Shown piece after piece: positions 26,205 through 34,242 of a stretch of DNA of 64,000 bases. Position 1 is the stretch's first letter, and each line of letters begins with the position of its first letter. The position numbers and the translations under genes are program-made. The stretch comes from Candidatus Bathyarchaeia archaeon (GTDB lineage Archaea; Thermoproteota; Bathyarchaeia; Bathyarchaeales; Bathyarchaeaceae): positions 357,362-421,361 of the forward strand of contig DATETJ010000002.1 in assembly GCA_035283685.1 (NCBI GenBank), written 5' to 3'. The notes below the pieces were generated by a model. That model was not told where the DNA came from, searched no databases, and was given only the letters and a program-made list of their open reading frames with translations.

Positions 26205-27197
26205 ATGTCTTCGGAAAGTGCCGTTGAAATTTCAAATTTAACAAAATACTATGGTGACCTTTTGGCTGTAGACCACGCAAACTTTGAAGTCTACCGGGGT
26301 GAGTTCTTTGGTTTGCTTGGTCCCAACGGTGCTGGCAAGACCACGACGATTCGCATGCTCACCGGACAAACAAAACCCACGTCAGGTAATGCGGTTGTCG
26401 CGGGGTTTGACATCACGCGCCAACCTACTAAGGCGAAAGAACGCGTTGGAGTTGTGCCTGAAGTCTCTAACCTCTATGATGAAATGAGTGCTTGGGACAA
26501 CCTGATTTTTGCGGCTCAACTTTACGGCGTGCCTAAGAATAAGCGAGATAAAAAGGCGAAGGAACTTCTTGACCTTTTTGGACTTTATGAGCGATGTGGT
26601 GACCATGTTAGCAATTTTTCTAGGGGGATGAAAAGGCGTCTTACAATAGCCGCTGCCTTGATTCATAAACCCCAGATACTCTTCTTGGACGAGCCCACCA
26701 CGGGCCTCGACGTTCAAAGTGCGAGAATGATTCGAAATCTTATGAAAGAGCTGAACGAGAGCGGTGCAACTGTTTTTCTCACCACGCACTACATTGAAGA
26801 AGCCGACCAGCTCTGTCAACGTGTTGCCATAATTAACCAAGGGAAAATAGTTGCTGTGAACAATCCTGAAAAGCTCAAGGCGGCAGTAGAGGCGCACCAC
26901 ATAATCGAGGTCTCTTTTAGCCCAGTACAAGACCTTATCGATAAGCTCGGAAGCTTAAATCATGTGAGCAGCGTTTCACGAGTTGGTGACAAGTTCAAGA
27001 TTCATGTAGAAGATGCGTCTGAAGTCATCCCGCTCCTTGTTGATTTCGCCAGAGAAAAGAGCTTGAAGGTCATATCGATCAACACGTTGAAACCAAGCTT
27101 AGAAGACGCTTTTGTTAAAATCACTGGGCTGAGTCCAGAAGCTATGGCGAGTGAGAAGGAGCCGGTTAAGAGAGAGAAGAGTGGAAATGCTGGTTAG
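26205..27197 (+). CDS. ABC transporter ATP-binding protein
   Basis: 330 residues. Walker A GPNGAGKTT near 39, signature NFSRGMKRR near 135 and Walker B LFLDEPTTGLD near 155, with the DrrA/CcmA-like subfamily features of ABC-2 exporters. The C-terminal extension (about 80 residues) is typical of these ATPases. It is followed by two permease genes, the first overlapping by 11 nt. No substrate is predictable; the HxlR/metal-peptide context suggests export of a toxic or redox-active compound. Confidence 0.94.
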   Translation: MSSESAVEISNLTKYYGDLLAVDHANFEVYRGEFFGLLGPNGAGKTTTIRMLTGQTKPTSGNAVVAGFDITRQPTKAKERVGVVPEVSNLYDEMSAWDNLIFAAQLYGVPKNKRDKKAKELLDLFGLYERCGDHVSNFSRGMKRRLTIAAALIHKPQILFLDEPTTGLDVQSARMIRNLMKELNESGATVFLTTHYIEEADQLCQRVAIINQGKIVAVNNPEKLKAAVEAHHIIEVSFSPVQDLIDKLGSLNHVSSVSRVGDKFKIHVEDASEVIPLLVDFAREKSLKVISINTLKPSLEDAFVKITGLSPEAMASEKEPVKREKSGNAG

Positions 27198-27933
27198 GGC
27201 ATTGATAGAGAGCATGTTCAAAGCGTTTTACATAGCTAAGAAAGATGCGCGTGTATACTTTTTCAAGTGGCCAAACATCACGTTCGGCCTTTTTCTTCCG
27301 GCAATCATTTATCTGGCTTTCTCTGTCGGAAGACCGACAGAAATCTCCTCGACCATGCCTGGTCTTGTGGCGATGGCGTCGCTTTTTGGCGCTGGAGCAA
27401 TTCAATCTGTTGCATTGCCATTGGAAAGAGCAAAGGGTACCTTCGACAGATTGCTGACCGCTCCGGTTTCTTTGACTACGATAATAGTTGGCAAGGTCTT
27501 GGGCGGGTTCTTCTTTGGCATGGTTCTATCAATGGCATATTCGTTGATTGTCATACCGCTCTCAGGGGCTACTGTCAGCAATCCGTTCCTTTTCGCTTTT
27601 GGAATTATACTCTCGTCGTTCGTGTTTTCAGCATTGGGTGTGTGCATCTCGGCGCCCTTTCGAGATATACCAGAAGCTATGCCTCCTGCAACTCTCCTCC
27701 GTGTTTCAATGGTCTTCTTGAGTGGAGTACTCATTCCAGTTGCGACCATGCCGAACTTCCTTCAAATAATAGCCTATCTGCTTCCACTTACATACGCAGT
27801 TGACATGTTGCAGCAAGCGATGACAGGCCAAATCGCGGCTCAATTGTTTCTTGTAGATACGTCAGCCCTTGTAGTGTTCTCCTTCTTCTTCTTTGTAGTT
27901 GCGGTCTGGATACTTAAGAGAACGCTTCATTGA
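27187..27933 (+). CDS. ABC-2 type permease 1
   Basis: About 248 residues from the ATG at 27187, which overlaps the ATPase stop by 11 nt; the frame extends to 27151. Six hydrophobic segments and the ABC-2 motif VALPLERAKGTFDRLLTAPVS are clear. It shares its plan and the opening segment (FKAFYIAKKDARVYFFKWPN) with permease 2, so the two are paralogues that probably form a heterodimer with the ATPase. Confidence 0.9.
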   Translation: MLVRALIESMFKAFYIAKKDARVYFFKWPNITFGLFLPAIIYLAFSVGRPTEISSTMPGLVAMASLFGAGAIQSVALPLERAKGTFDRLLTAPVSLTTIIVGKVLGGFFFGMVLSMAYSLIVIPLSGATVSNPFLFAFGIILSSFVFSALGVCISAPFRDIPEAMPPATLLRVSMVFLSGVLIPVATMPNFLQIIAYLLPLTYAVDMLQQAMTGQIAAQLFLVDTSALVVFSFFFFVVAVWILKRTLH

Positions 27934-27953
27934 GAGGCATCTGAGGGAGAACT

Positions 27954-28712
27954 TTGACAAAAGTGGAAGTGGCAAGCGATTGGGTTGATGGCTTCGTCAA
28001 AGCGTTCTACATCGCCAAAAAAGATGCAAAAGTCTACTATTTCAAGGCTCCAAACTTCACCTACGGTCTGTTAATGCCCGTTTCATTGTTTCTGGCATTT
28101 TCAATCGCCGGCCAAATTAATTCAGCATTAATTGTCTCAGGGCTAACTTCTCTGGTAGTTTTGTTTGGAACGACCTCTATCGAAGCCGTGGCAGTGGTTC
28201 TTGAGAAGCAAACTGGCACGTTTGAAAGGCTGCTTGCAGCACCTGTTTCATTTTACGCCCTAATTCTTGGAAAAGCGCTGGCAGGCTTTTTCTTCGGGTT
28301 GGTCACTGCAACAGCGATTCTGGTTCCATTGACGGTGGTCTCAGGAACGACTATCGCGAGTCCTCTGCTTGTTTTCATCGCTATTGCATTTTCTTCATTG
28401 ACTTTTTCAGCGCTCGGAGTCTTGGTCTCTGCCTATGCAAAGTGGGTTCCCGAGGCCCAAATGCTCTCTAACTTTCTAAGATTTCCCATGGCTTTTCTTT
28501 CTGGAACCTTTGTTTCCTTAGAGGTTATGCCGCCTCAATTGCGGGTTGTTGCTCGTTTCTTGCCTCTCACGTATTCGGTTGAGGCATTGAGGACTTCCAT
28601 GAACGATTCAGGGATTACATTCGCTTACTTGCTCGACATTCTTGTTCTTGCTGTATTCTCTTTTGCACTCTTGGTGATTGCGGCAAAGGTGCTTCAAAGA
28701 AAAATCAAATGA
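27954..28712 (+). CDS. ABC-2 type permease 2
   Basis: 252 residues from a TTG at 27954 with GAGGGAGA 5 nt upstream. FVKAFYIAKKDAKVYYFKAPN parallels the start of permease 1, and VVLEKQTGTFERLLAAPVS is its copy of the ABC-2 motif; six hydrophobic helices follow. It is 20 nt after permease 1. Its stop is 17 nt from the convergent ModA-like gene. Confidence 0.9.
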   Translation: MTKVEVASDWVDGFVKAFYIAKKDAKVYYFKAPNFTYGLLMPVSLFLAFSIAGQINSALIVSGLTSLVVLFGTTSIEAVAVVLEKQTGTFERLLAAPVSFYALILGKALAGFFFGLVTATAILVPLTVVSGTTIASPLLVFIAIAFSSLTFSALGVLVSAYAKWVPEAQMLSNFLRFPMAFLSGTFVSLEVMPPQLRVVARFLPLTYSVEALRTSMNDSGITFAYLLDILVLAVFSFALLVIAAKVLQRKIK

Positions 28713-28729
28713 TACCTGTCAAATTGCTA

Positions 28730-29437
28730 TCACTTATGAACCCAGCCGTAGTCAGAATAAATCTTTCTCACTTCATCTGAGGTTAGGAAATCGATGAATT
28801 TCTGAGACAGCTCCGTATCTTTCGTGTAAGAAACCATGGCAACGACTGTGCTTCTAAAGACTTGAAGATCAGGAGGCAACTCGATTATTTCACAACTGTC
28901 TGGCCACACAGATTGAAACGGGTTCCAGCCGAGTATGGCGTCGACTTTTTCCTGATGAATCAAGCCCATGAGCGAGCCACATGCATCTGCATGATGAGTG
29001 ATGTTTCGTCTGATCTGGTCAGTTAATCCAGCCTTACTCGCAATGTCGTCCCAGACACCCTTCAGACACCCATCAACGGCTATTCCAATTCGAACGTTCT
29101 CTCGGCATAGGTCTTCAAGAGACGTAATCTTAGCAGGGTTTCCGATAGGAACAATTATGACCGACCTTCGCAGACCCAGGCTTCTTCTCGAGTCTTTGAT
29201 GACCAAGCCACGATCTTCAGCCTCATCCAAAATATACTCGGCTCCAGTTGAGATGATATCGCCCGCCTTGGACACAGCTATTGCGGCTAAAAGGTTGCTA
29301 GGCTTGCCCGTTTCAAAATTGCAGAGTATTCCAAACTTGTTCTCGAAAATATCAATGGCTTTTTGAAGAGGCGGAGCAACGGCTCCAGCAGAATAAATAC
29401 GAAGCTGAGACGTTTCCGAGGACATTGACTTTACCAC
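28730..29437 (-). CDS. ModA-like periplasmic-binding-fold protein without signal peptide
   Basis: 235 residues with the substrate-binding (type 2 periplasmic) fold: LRIYSAGAVAPPLQKAIDIF near the start, EYILDEAEDRGLV, then SLEDLCRENVRIGIAVDGCL and a C-terminal QKFIDFLTSDEVRKIYSDYGW. This resembles molybdate/tungstate ModA. Unusually there is no signal peptide or lipobox, so it would remain in the cytoplasm. It is convergent with the ABC genes and carries the same HxlR operator in its promoter. Confidence 0.8.
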   Translation of the reverse strand: MVKSMSSETSQLRIYSAGAVAPPLQKAIDIFENKFGILCNFETGKPSNLLAAIAVSKAGDIISTGAEYILDEAEDRGLVIKDSRRSLGLRRSVIIVPIGNPAKITSLEDLCRENVRIGIAVDGCLKGVWDDIASKAGLTDQIRRNITHHADACGSLMGLIHQEKVDAILGWNPFQSVWPDSCEIIELPPDLQVFRSTVVAMVSYTKDTELSQKFIDFLTSDEVRKIYSDYGWVHK

Positions 29438-29467
29438 TGGAGTCCTGTGATGCAGCTAAACTGTTAG

Positions 29468-29506
29468 AAGTATTTAAACTGTCAAGTTTATAGTAAATCA
29501 GCAACT
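29468..29506 (-). promoter_or_regulatory. HxlR-type operator, copy 2, before the ModA-like gene
   Basis: On the plus strand TAAACT-GTCA-AGTTTA at 29475-29490; read on the minus strand it sits upstream of the ModA-like gene start (29437) and overlaps a TATA-like GTTTAAATA. Near-identical to the element at 25833-25872 in reverse orientation, so both promoters should answer to one regulator. Confidence 0.75.
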
Positions 29507-29527
29507 ATGTTCACCGAAAGTGATCAA

Positions 29528-29657
29528 ACTTTCCACGCTTTTCGCACGCCTTATTTACCAGCGAAACTCGTTTCCGATTTTTGCTCTTCACAAGTCAACT
29601 GAGAAAAACAAAGGATAGGCTCCTTTTGCTGAAAAAAATCGAAGATGTCTTAATGAG
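29528..29657. repeat. Downstream flank of tRNA-Ser duplicated at 24428
   Basis: This stretch on the 3' side of the tRNA-Ser gene is the partner of the copy at 24428-24561. Shared blocks: CACGCC.TATT, TCAACT.AGAA and AGGCTCCTTTT. With the tRNA itself it forms the right boundary of the 5.1-kb island. Confidence 0.65.
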
Positions 29658-29788
29658 CGCCGGGGAAGGGATTTGAACCCTTGAGGCGCAAAGCGCCACC
29701 GGCTTACACGCGCGTCTAAGCCCCAAACCATTACATCTCGAGGCCGGCACAATCGGCAGTTCTGCCTTTACCGCTCTGTCACCCCGGC
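29658..29788 (-). tRNA. tRNA-Ser (CGA), with an anticodon-loop intron and a D-loop insertion
   Basis: Minus-strand reading gives acceptor GCCGGGG/CCCCGGC with discriminator G, T-arm AAGGG-TTCAAAT-CCCTT, a long class II variable arm (GGCGC-TTT-GCGCC) and an anticodon arm CCGGC-CTCGAG...A-GCCGG with anticodon CGA. A 32-nt intron lies between positions 37 and 38. The D-stem pairs ACA with TGT, but the loop holds about 14-16 extra nt that form their own hairpin (GGCA-GAAC-TGCC), so a second, non-canonical intron is likely. Removing both leaves about 83-85 nt, normal for tRNA-Ser. Confidence 0.88.
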
Positions 29789-29914
29789 ACCCAGCGCAAA
29801 CAAAAAGAAAGGACAACATAATCTAAAAGCATTTCCCAAACCTGCCAATCGCTCGAACGTAGTCCACGAACGCGCATCGCAGACCACTACTGCTTCTGAA
29901 CAGAAACCAGCTCG

Positions 29915-29956
29915 GTATTATTACTGATTCTAAGCGGAAGTTAATAACATCTGAAA
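29915..29956. repeat. Hairpin repeat B1 (reverse orientation)
   Basis: GGTATTATTACTGATTCTAA..., whose reverse complement matches B2 (38541) and B3 (40031): TTTCAGATGTTATTAACT then CGCTTA then GTAATAATA. The stem is GTTATTA-type with a loop containing CGCTTA (here as TAAGCG). The 29789-30236 interval contains no gene, only this and neighbouring repeats. Confidence 0.7.
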
Positions 29957-29973
29957 CACAACCACAGCCCACA

Positions 29974-30030
29974 GCATTCAGGATGTTGTTGTGGCAAACC
30001 TTTCAGAGTCAACAACAACTTCAAAACAGC
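29974..30030. repeat. Hairpin repeat C2, 57 bp
   Basis: GCATTCAGGATGTTGTTGTG...CAACAACAACTTC, with GTTGTTG (29985-29991) pairing with CAACAAC (30010-30016). The block is nearly identical to the reverse complement of 38463-38519, where it again adjoins a B-type hairpin in the same relative order. Confidence 0.75.
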
Positions 30031-30185
30031 TCAAGCCCCTTCAACGCCACAAACAGTCTACGCTTCCATGGTCAACTACAACTGTTCAAGCTCGCAGTCA
30101 CCATTCTGGATGGTGTCGTCATTAGGAACAGTTGTTACGACGACGCGCATACAGCCTCAGCCACAGACGTACCCGCAAACACGAT

Positions 30186-30219
30186 AGAAGAAGGTATAAG
30201 GGGCTTACCGCCTTCTTCT
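30186..30219. repeat. Hairpin repeat A2
   Basis: AGAAGAAGG (30186-30194) pairs with CCTTCTTCT (30211-30219); the stem extends inward through GGTA/TACC. It lies just outside the left inverted segment that flanks the replication operon, mirrored by A3 outside the right segment. Confidence 0.75.
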
Positions 30220-30235
30220 TTTGAAATTTGTTTTT

Positions 30236-30430
30236 CCGCAGAGCCGCGCAACCTACGCAAACGTCACGCTAACCAACATGAAACCGCACCACAAACCATG
30301 TTGAAACGCACCACAAAACACCTTCAAACAGAACCCAAAACACCATACAAAAACCCGATCAACCCGACAAACACAAACAGAAAAGCCCAACTTTCACCAC
30401 AAAAAATTTTTCTGCACTCAAGCTAACCAT
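30236..30430. repeat. Left inverted segment (IR-L) flanking the replication operon
   Basis: A/C-rich sequence whose reverse complement matches 36535-36733. Shared anchors: CCGCAGAGCC, GCAAACGTCACGCTAACCAA, CAAACAGAACCCAAAACA and AAATTTTTCTGCACTC. It contains no gene; together with a TATA-like region near 30450 it forms the upstream region of pcn. Confidence 0.75.
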
Positions 30431-30516
30431 CTCCAACCACAAATGCAAAAACGTTTTAACACCGCACAGAGATTACACATACAAACTACACAGAAAAAAA
30501 AGGAGACTCGCCCCGA

Positions 30517-31272
30517 TTGTTTAAGGCAAAAATGAGCGACGCCAAACTCCTACGCGACATGATCACAGCCATCAGCACACTCGTCGACGAAGCCACATTC
30601 AACGTAGCACCCGAAGGACTCAAACTCCGAGCCATGGACCCCAGCCGAGTAGCCATGATAGACTTCGAATGGCCCAAAACCATATTCGACGAATACACAT
30701 GCGACCAACCCACCAAAATGTGCATCAACGTAGGCGAAATGCTCAAACTCCTACGCCGAACCGGCAAAGACGAATCCGTCGAACTCACACTCGACGAAAA
30801 AACCAACAGACTAAACGTAGCTATAAAAGGCAAATACGAACGCACATTCAACATGCCCACCCTCGAAGCCACCGAAGAGGAAGTGCCCACACCAAAAATA
30901 ACATTCAACGTCCGCGCCAAAGTCACAACCGACGGCCTACACCAAGCCATCGAAGACGTCCTACTCGTATCCGACCACGTCAAAATCGAAGTCGACCCAG
31001 AAAAAGTAACCATGCGCGCCGCAGGCGACCTCATGGGCGCCACAATAGAACTCAAAAAAGGCAGCGACGCACTACTAGACATCGAAGCCAAAGAACCGTC
31101 AAAAGCCACATACAGCCTCAGCTACCTCTCAGAAATAATCAAAACAGCAGCCGCCTCAAGCGAAATAGCCACACTCGAATTCAGCAACGACATGCCCATA
31201 CGCATCGACTTCCAACAACCAAAAGAGGGCAAACTAACCTTTTATCTCGCACCCCGCATTGAGGTAGAATAG
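30517..31272 (+). CDS. pcn: DNA sliding clamp PCNA
   Basis: 251 residues from a TTG at 30517; an ATG six codons on is an alternative, and AAGGAG lies at 30500-30505. PCNA rings tether polymerases and other replication proteins. Recognisable blocks: AKLLRDMITAISTLVDEA at the start, LKLRAMDPSRVAMIDFEWP, and the C-terminal KEGKLTFYLAPRIE. The coding strand is very rich in A and C and poor in G and T, in contrast to the distal genes of the same operon. First gene of the replication operon. Confidence 0.96.
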   Translation: MFKAKMSDAKLLRDMITAISTLVDEATFNVAPEGLKLRAMDPSRVAMIDFEWPKTIFDEYTCDQPTKMCINVGEMLKLLRRTGKDESVELTLDEKTNRLNVAIKGKYERTFNMPTLEATEEEVPTPKITFNVRAKVTTDGLHQAIEDVLLVSDHVKIEVDPEKVTMRAAGDLMGATIELKKGSDALLDIEAKEPSKATYSLSYLSEIIKTAAASSEIATLEFSNDMPIRIDFQQPKEGKLTFYLAPRIEVE

Positions 31273-31344
31273 ACGCCGCAACGCCACGAAACGCGGCTCA
31301 CACTCTCTGCGCTGGGACAAGAACTGATTCTTACGCCAGTCGAC

Positions 31345-32391
31345 TTGGCAAAATATCCCTTCACCCCACAGTCAGCCGAGCGTGTGCAGGAGCTTGATCA
31401 TAGGACAACAGAGTTGGGAAGCCAAGAATATGCCAAGATACTCGAAAGAGCAGAGCAGAGAATCGATGAGGCCATAAAGAGCAAACAAGTTGCTTTTCCA
31501 TGGCGCCTCGACCATGAAACTGAGCTTCTTTCTTTTCCTATCGCAGTGATGATGGTTGTCTCCTCAAATGACAAGTCCCTGAAGAAAACGTACGCTTTAG
31601 CCGAAGCAAAACGAGTATATGCCCTTCTTAAGCAAGAAGACCGGAAGAAACTCGTCGCTCTTAGCCAACTGTTCAACTGGAAAATCATACCGACGGAAGC
31701 ATACAATAAGAATCTTGAATCTGGAACGTTAGGATTTTCTTTGGATTTCGCGAGCTACCTGAAGAACTCAACGATTTTTCATGAGAGCAAGTGGAAACTC
31801 GTCAACCGCAATATGCTGGGCGGCAGAGTGCTTCTTACTGCCGATGAAGCTTCTCGCCTTTTTGCTGAAGAAGTGCGTGTCAACATTGAGAAAAAGCTTG
31901 ATCTCAAAATGGACATAGGACTTCCATTGACACTTGTCAACAAAGTAGAGAAATTGAGGCAGCTCTACTCTGATCTGAGAAAGATGCAGGAGGAAGAGAT
32001 GCCGAAAGAAGTGGTTATCGACTCTTTTCCTCCATGCATAAATAGGTTGTACAACACCGCGCTTGCACAACAGCACCTCTCGCACATTGAGCGCTTTGCC
32101 CTTACTTCCTTTCTTCTAAACTCCGGTATGAGCATTGAAAAAATAGTCGAATGCTTCCGCCCGACTTCGGACTTCAGTGAAAGAATGACGCGCTACCAAG
32201 TTGAACACATAGCTGGCGGAAAGGGGTCGAGAACGAAGTACAAACCACCTACGTGCCGCACACTCCGAACACATCGATTATGCCCAGGTAGCGACAAGAC
32301 GTGTGAGTATGTTCTTGGTCCGCTGGGTTATTATAAGGCGAAACTCAGAGCTGGATCTCCAAAAACCCCTGAAAAAGCCGAGCGTGGATGA
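31345..32391 (+). CDS. priL: DNA primase large subunit PriL
   Basis: 348 residues from a TTG at 31345. PriL supports primer synthesis by PriS and carries a 4Fe-4S cluster. The four cysteine positions are present: the PPCINRLYN block near 232, VECFRPTSDF near 270, and PPTCRTLRTHRLCPGSDKTC at the end. Length fits the archaeal form. The stop codon overlaps the start of priS. Confidence 0.94.
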   Translation: MAKYPFTPQSAERVQELDHRTTELGSQEYAKILERAEQRIDEAIKSKQVAFPWRLDHETELLSFPIAVMMVVSSNDKSLKKTYALAEAKRVYALLKQEDRKKLVALSQLFNWKIIPTEAYNKNLESGTLGFSLDFASYLKNSTIFHESKWKLVNRNMLGGRVLLTADEASRLFAEEVRVNIEKKLDLKMDIGLPLTLVNKVEKLRQLYSDLRKMQEEEMPKEVVIDSFPPCINRLYNTALAQQHLSHIERFALTSFLLNSGMSIEKIVECFRPTSDFSERMTRYQVEHIAGGKGSRTKYKPPTCRTLRTHRLCPGSDKTCEYVLGPLGYYKAKLRAGSPKTPEKAERG

Positions 32392-33604
32392 ATTCCAAAC
32401 CCAAGCATTCATTCAACACAAATTCGCCGAATACTATAGCCAAAATTCGGGTAGCATACACCCGCCAACATCAATGGACACGCGGGAATTTGCTTTTTCA
32501 CTTTTCAAGCAGAAAATTATGCTTCGCCACAAGGGTTTCAAGGAGGCGGGAGGCTTCCAGGGTTTCTTGAAGGAGCTTTCCCCGGCGGACGTTTATTATT
32601 CAAGTGCCTACTACGAAAGTCCTGAGGAGGAAATGTCCCGTAAGGGTTGGTTGGGGGCAGACTTGATCTTTGATATCGACGCAGACCACATCCCAACTCC
32701 GTGCGACAGGAGTCACGATATTTGGACCTGCAAAGACTGCAATTTTTCTGGCCGCACAGCTAAACCTGAGAGGTGCCCTCAATGTGGTGGGCAGAAATTC
32801 AGCGGTATCAGCTGGCCCTGTGGCATTTGTCTGGAATCTGCCAAGCGAGAGACAACGAAACTGATCGAAATTCTGGAAGAGGACTTTGGCTTTTCGAAGC
32901 AGGAGCTTATTGTTGCGTTTTCGGGGCATAGAGGATACCATGTTCAAGTTGAAGTTGAATCTGTCAAAACGCTAGATTCAATGGCCAGAAGGGAGATTGC
33001 GGACTACTTAACAGGCATCGGTCTGGAGCCCACGTTACACGGCTTGAACATGAAAGCATGTGTCGGTCCCAGCCTTGAGGATGTCGGCTGGAAAGGGCGA
33101 ATAGCGAAGGGCACATACGAATTGCTTGCATCGCAAGAGGAACTTGAAAAGGCAGGATTGAGCAAAATGTCCGCAGCCATAACCAGTCAAAGAAAAGAGA
33201 TTCAGGACAGGTGGAGCAAGAAGGGACCGTGGGGGCTAGTCATCGGTGTTGGAACCGAAGGTTGGGAGAGGATAGTTCAGGTGGCGGCAGAGAGTCAGTC
33301 AGTCAAGATAGACACAGTTGTTACAGCTGATGTTCATCGTTTGATCAGGCTTGCTAACACAATACATGGTGAAACCGGTCTCAAGAAAGTCCGGATCTCG
33401 CCTGATAACCTTGAGCAGTTTGACCCTTTCAAGAGTGCCGTGGCTTTCAAACAAGGATCAGTGACGATTAATATTGCAGAAGCGCCTGAGTTTAGGATTG
33501 AAGGCGTCAATTATGGTCCATTCAAGAATCAACGTGTAGAGTTGCCAATGGCAGCCTCGATGTTTCTCTTGTGCAAAGGAGTAGCAAAAGTGCTGGAGGA
33601 ATAA
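32384..33604 (+). CDS. priS: DNA primase catalytic subunit PriS
   Basis: 406 residues from the GTG at 32384, which overlaps the priL stop by 8 nt; a longer frame from 32303 would lie wholly inside priL. The catalytic aspartates are in LIFDIDADH (near residue 110). A zinc-binding cluster follows (CDRSHDIWTCKDC, CPQCGG, CGIC), and the nucleotide-binding SGHRGYHVQVE is near 210. It makes primers and may also extend DNA. Confidence 0.95.
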   Translation: MDEFQTQAFIQHKFAEYYSQNSGSIHPPTSMDTREFAFSLFKQKIMLRHKGFKEAGGFQGFLKELSPADVYYSSAYYESPEEEMSRKGWLGADLIFDIDADHIPTPCDRSHDIWTCKDCNFSGRTAKPERCPQCGGQKFSGISWPCGICLESAKRETTKLIEILEEDFGFSKQELIVAFSGHRGYHVQVEVESVKTLDSMARREIADYLTGIGLEPTLHGLNMKACVGPSLEDVGWKGRIAKGTYELLASQEELEKAGLSKMSAAITSQRKEIQDRWSKKGPWGLVIGVGTEGWERIVQVAAESQSVKIDTVVTADVHRLIRLANTIHGETGLKKVRISPDNLEQFDPFKSAVAFKQGSVTINIAEAPEFRIEGVNYGPFKNQRVELPMAASMFLLCKGVAKVLEE

Positions 33605-33607
33605 TCA

Positions 33608-34165
33608 TTGTATAGTGAATTGTATGAAGCTTGGAAACAGGAGAAAGCGAGTCCCGAGTTGCAGTCGCTTCCAAAGGATTTTTACGTCAAGCTTGCTGAT
33701 TACATGAGAAAGATTCGTGAAGAAAGCCGCATGCTCGATGAAAAGACAACCCGAGCACGCTTACTTATGATTGAGGAGGAAAACACGAAGAAAATGGTGA
33801 AAGATCTAATTTTGGTTCGGTACAAAAAAACCGTGAAACTTGTCTCTGCAGCCGAAGCAATAAACATGGAAAGCTTGACTAAAGAGGAGGAAGACCTCGT
33901 CAAGAACGTGGCGCCTACTTTTGAGTCTTTTCAGGCACTTTTAAAGGAAATTGTGAGCGGACGCTTATTGCAAGCAAGCCGTGAGAAACCCAAGAAGCGA
34001 GTCTTGCGCTTTCAACAGGAAACTCCATCGATAATTGGCGCCGACATGAAGACTTATGGGCCTTTCCAGCCTCAAGATGTGGCTTCCTTGCCCGTTGAAA
34101 ACGCCAAGATTCTTGTGAAACAAGGCGTAGCTGTCGAGGTAGATGTCAAGCTGGAACCATCATAA
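33608..34165 (+). CDS. gins51: GINS complex subunit, Gins51-type
   Basis: 185 residues from a TTG 3 nt after priS. The helical A domain comes first (LYEAWKQEKASPELQSLPK, then RKIREESRMLDEKTTRARLL) and the beta B domain last (PSIIGADMKTYGPFQPQDVA, AKILVKQGVAVEVD), the domain order of Gins51/Gins15. GINS joins MCM and GAN in the replicative helicase. Confidence 0.9.
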   Translation: MYSELYEAWKQEKASPELQSLPKDFYVKLADYMRKIREESRMLDEKTTRARLLMIEEENTKKMVKDLILVRYKKTVKLVSAAEAINMESLTKEEEDLVKNVAPTFESFQALLKEIVSGRLLQASREKPKKRVLRFQQETPSIIGADMKTYGPFQPQDVASLPVENAKILVKQGVAVEVDVKLEPS

Positions 34166-34242
34166 GCGTTCGATGCTGGGTCAGAAAAGGTATATATGGT
34201 TAAGCTAGTTGTTGTATACCGAATCATTCGAGAGTAACTGAA

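Noticed and set aside
30669..31262. A second 197-codon open frame through the pcn gene
   Set aside because: Its translation is a low-complexity run of Arg, His, Thr and Asn produced by the A/C-rich coding strand of pcn. No start signal, no protein-like pattern.
32303..32383. N-terminal extension of PriS
   Set aside because: Lies wholly within priL in another frame; the GTG at 32384 overlapping the priL stop gives the family's usual start.
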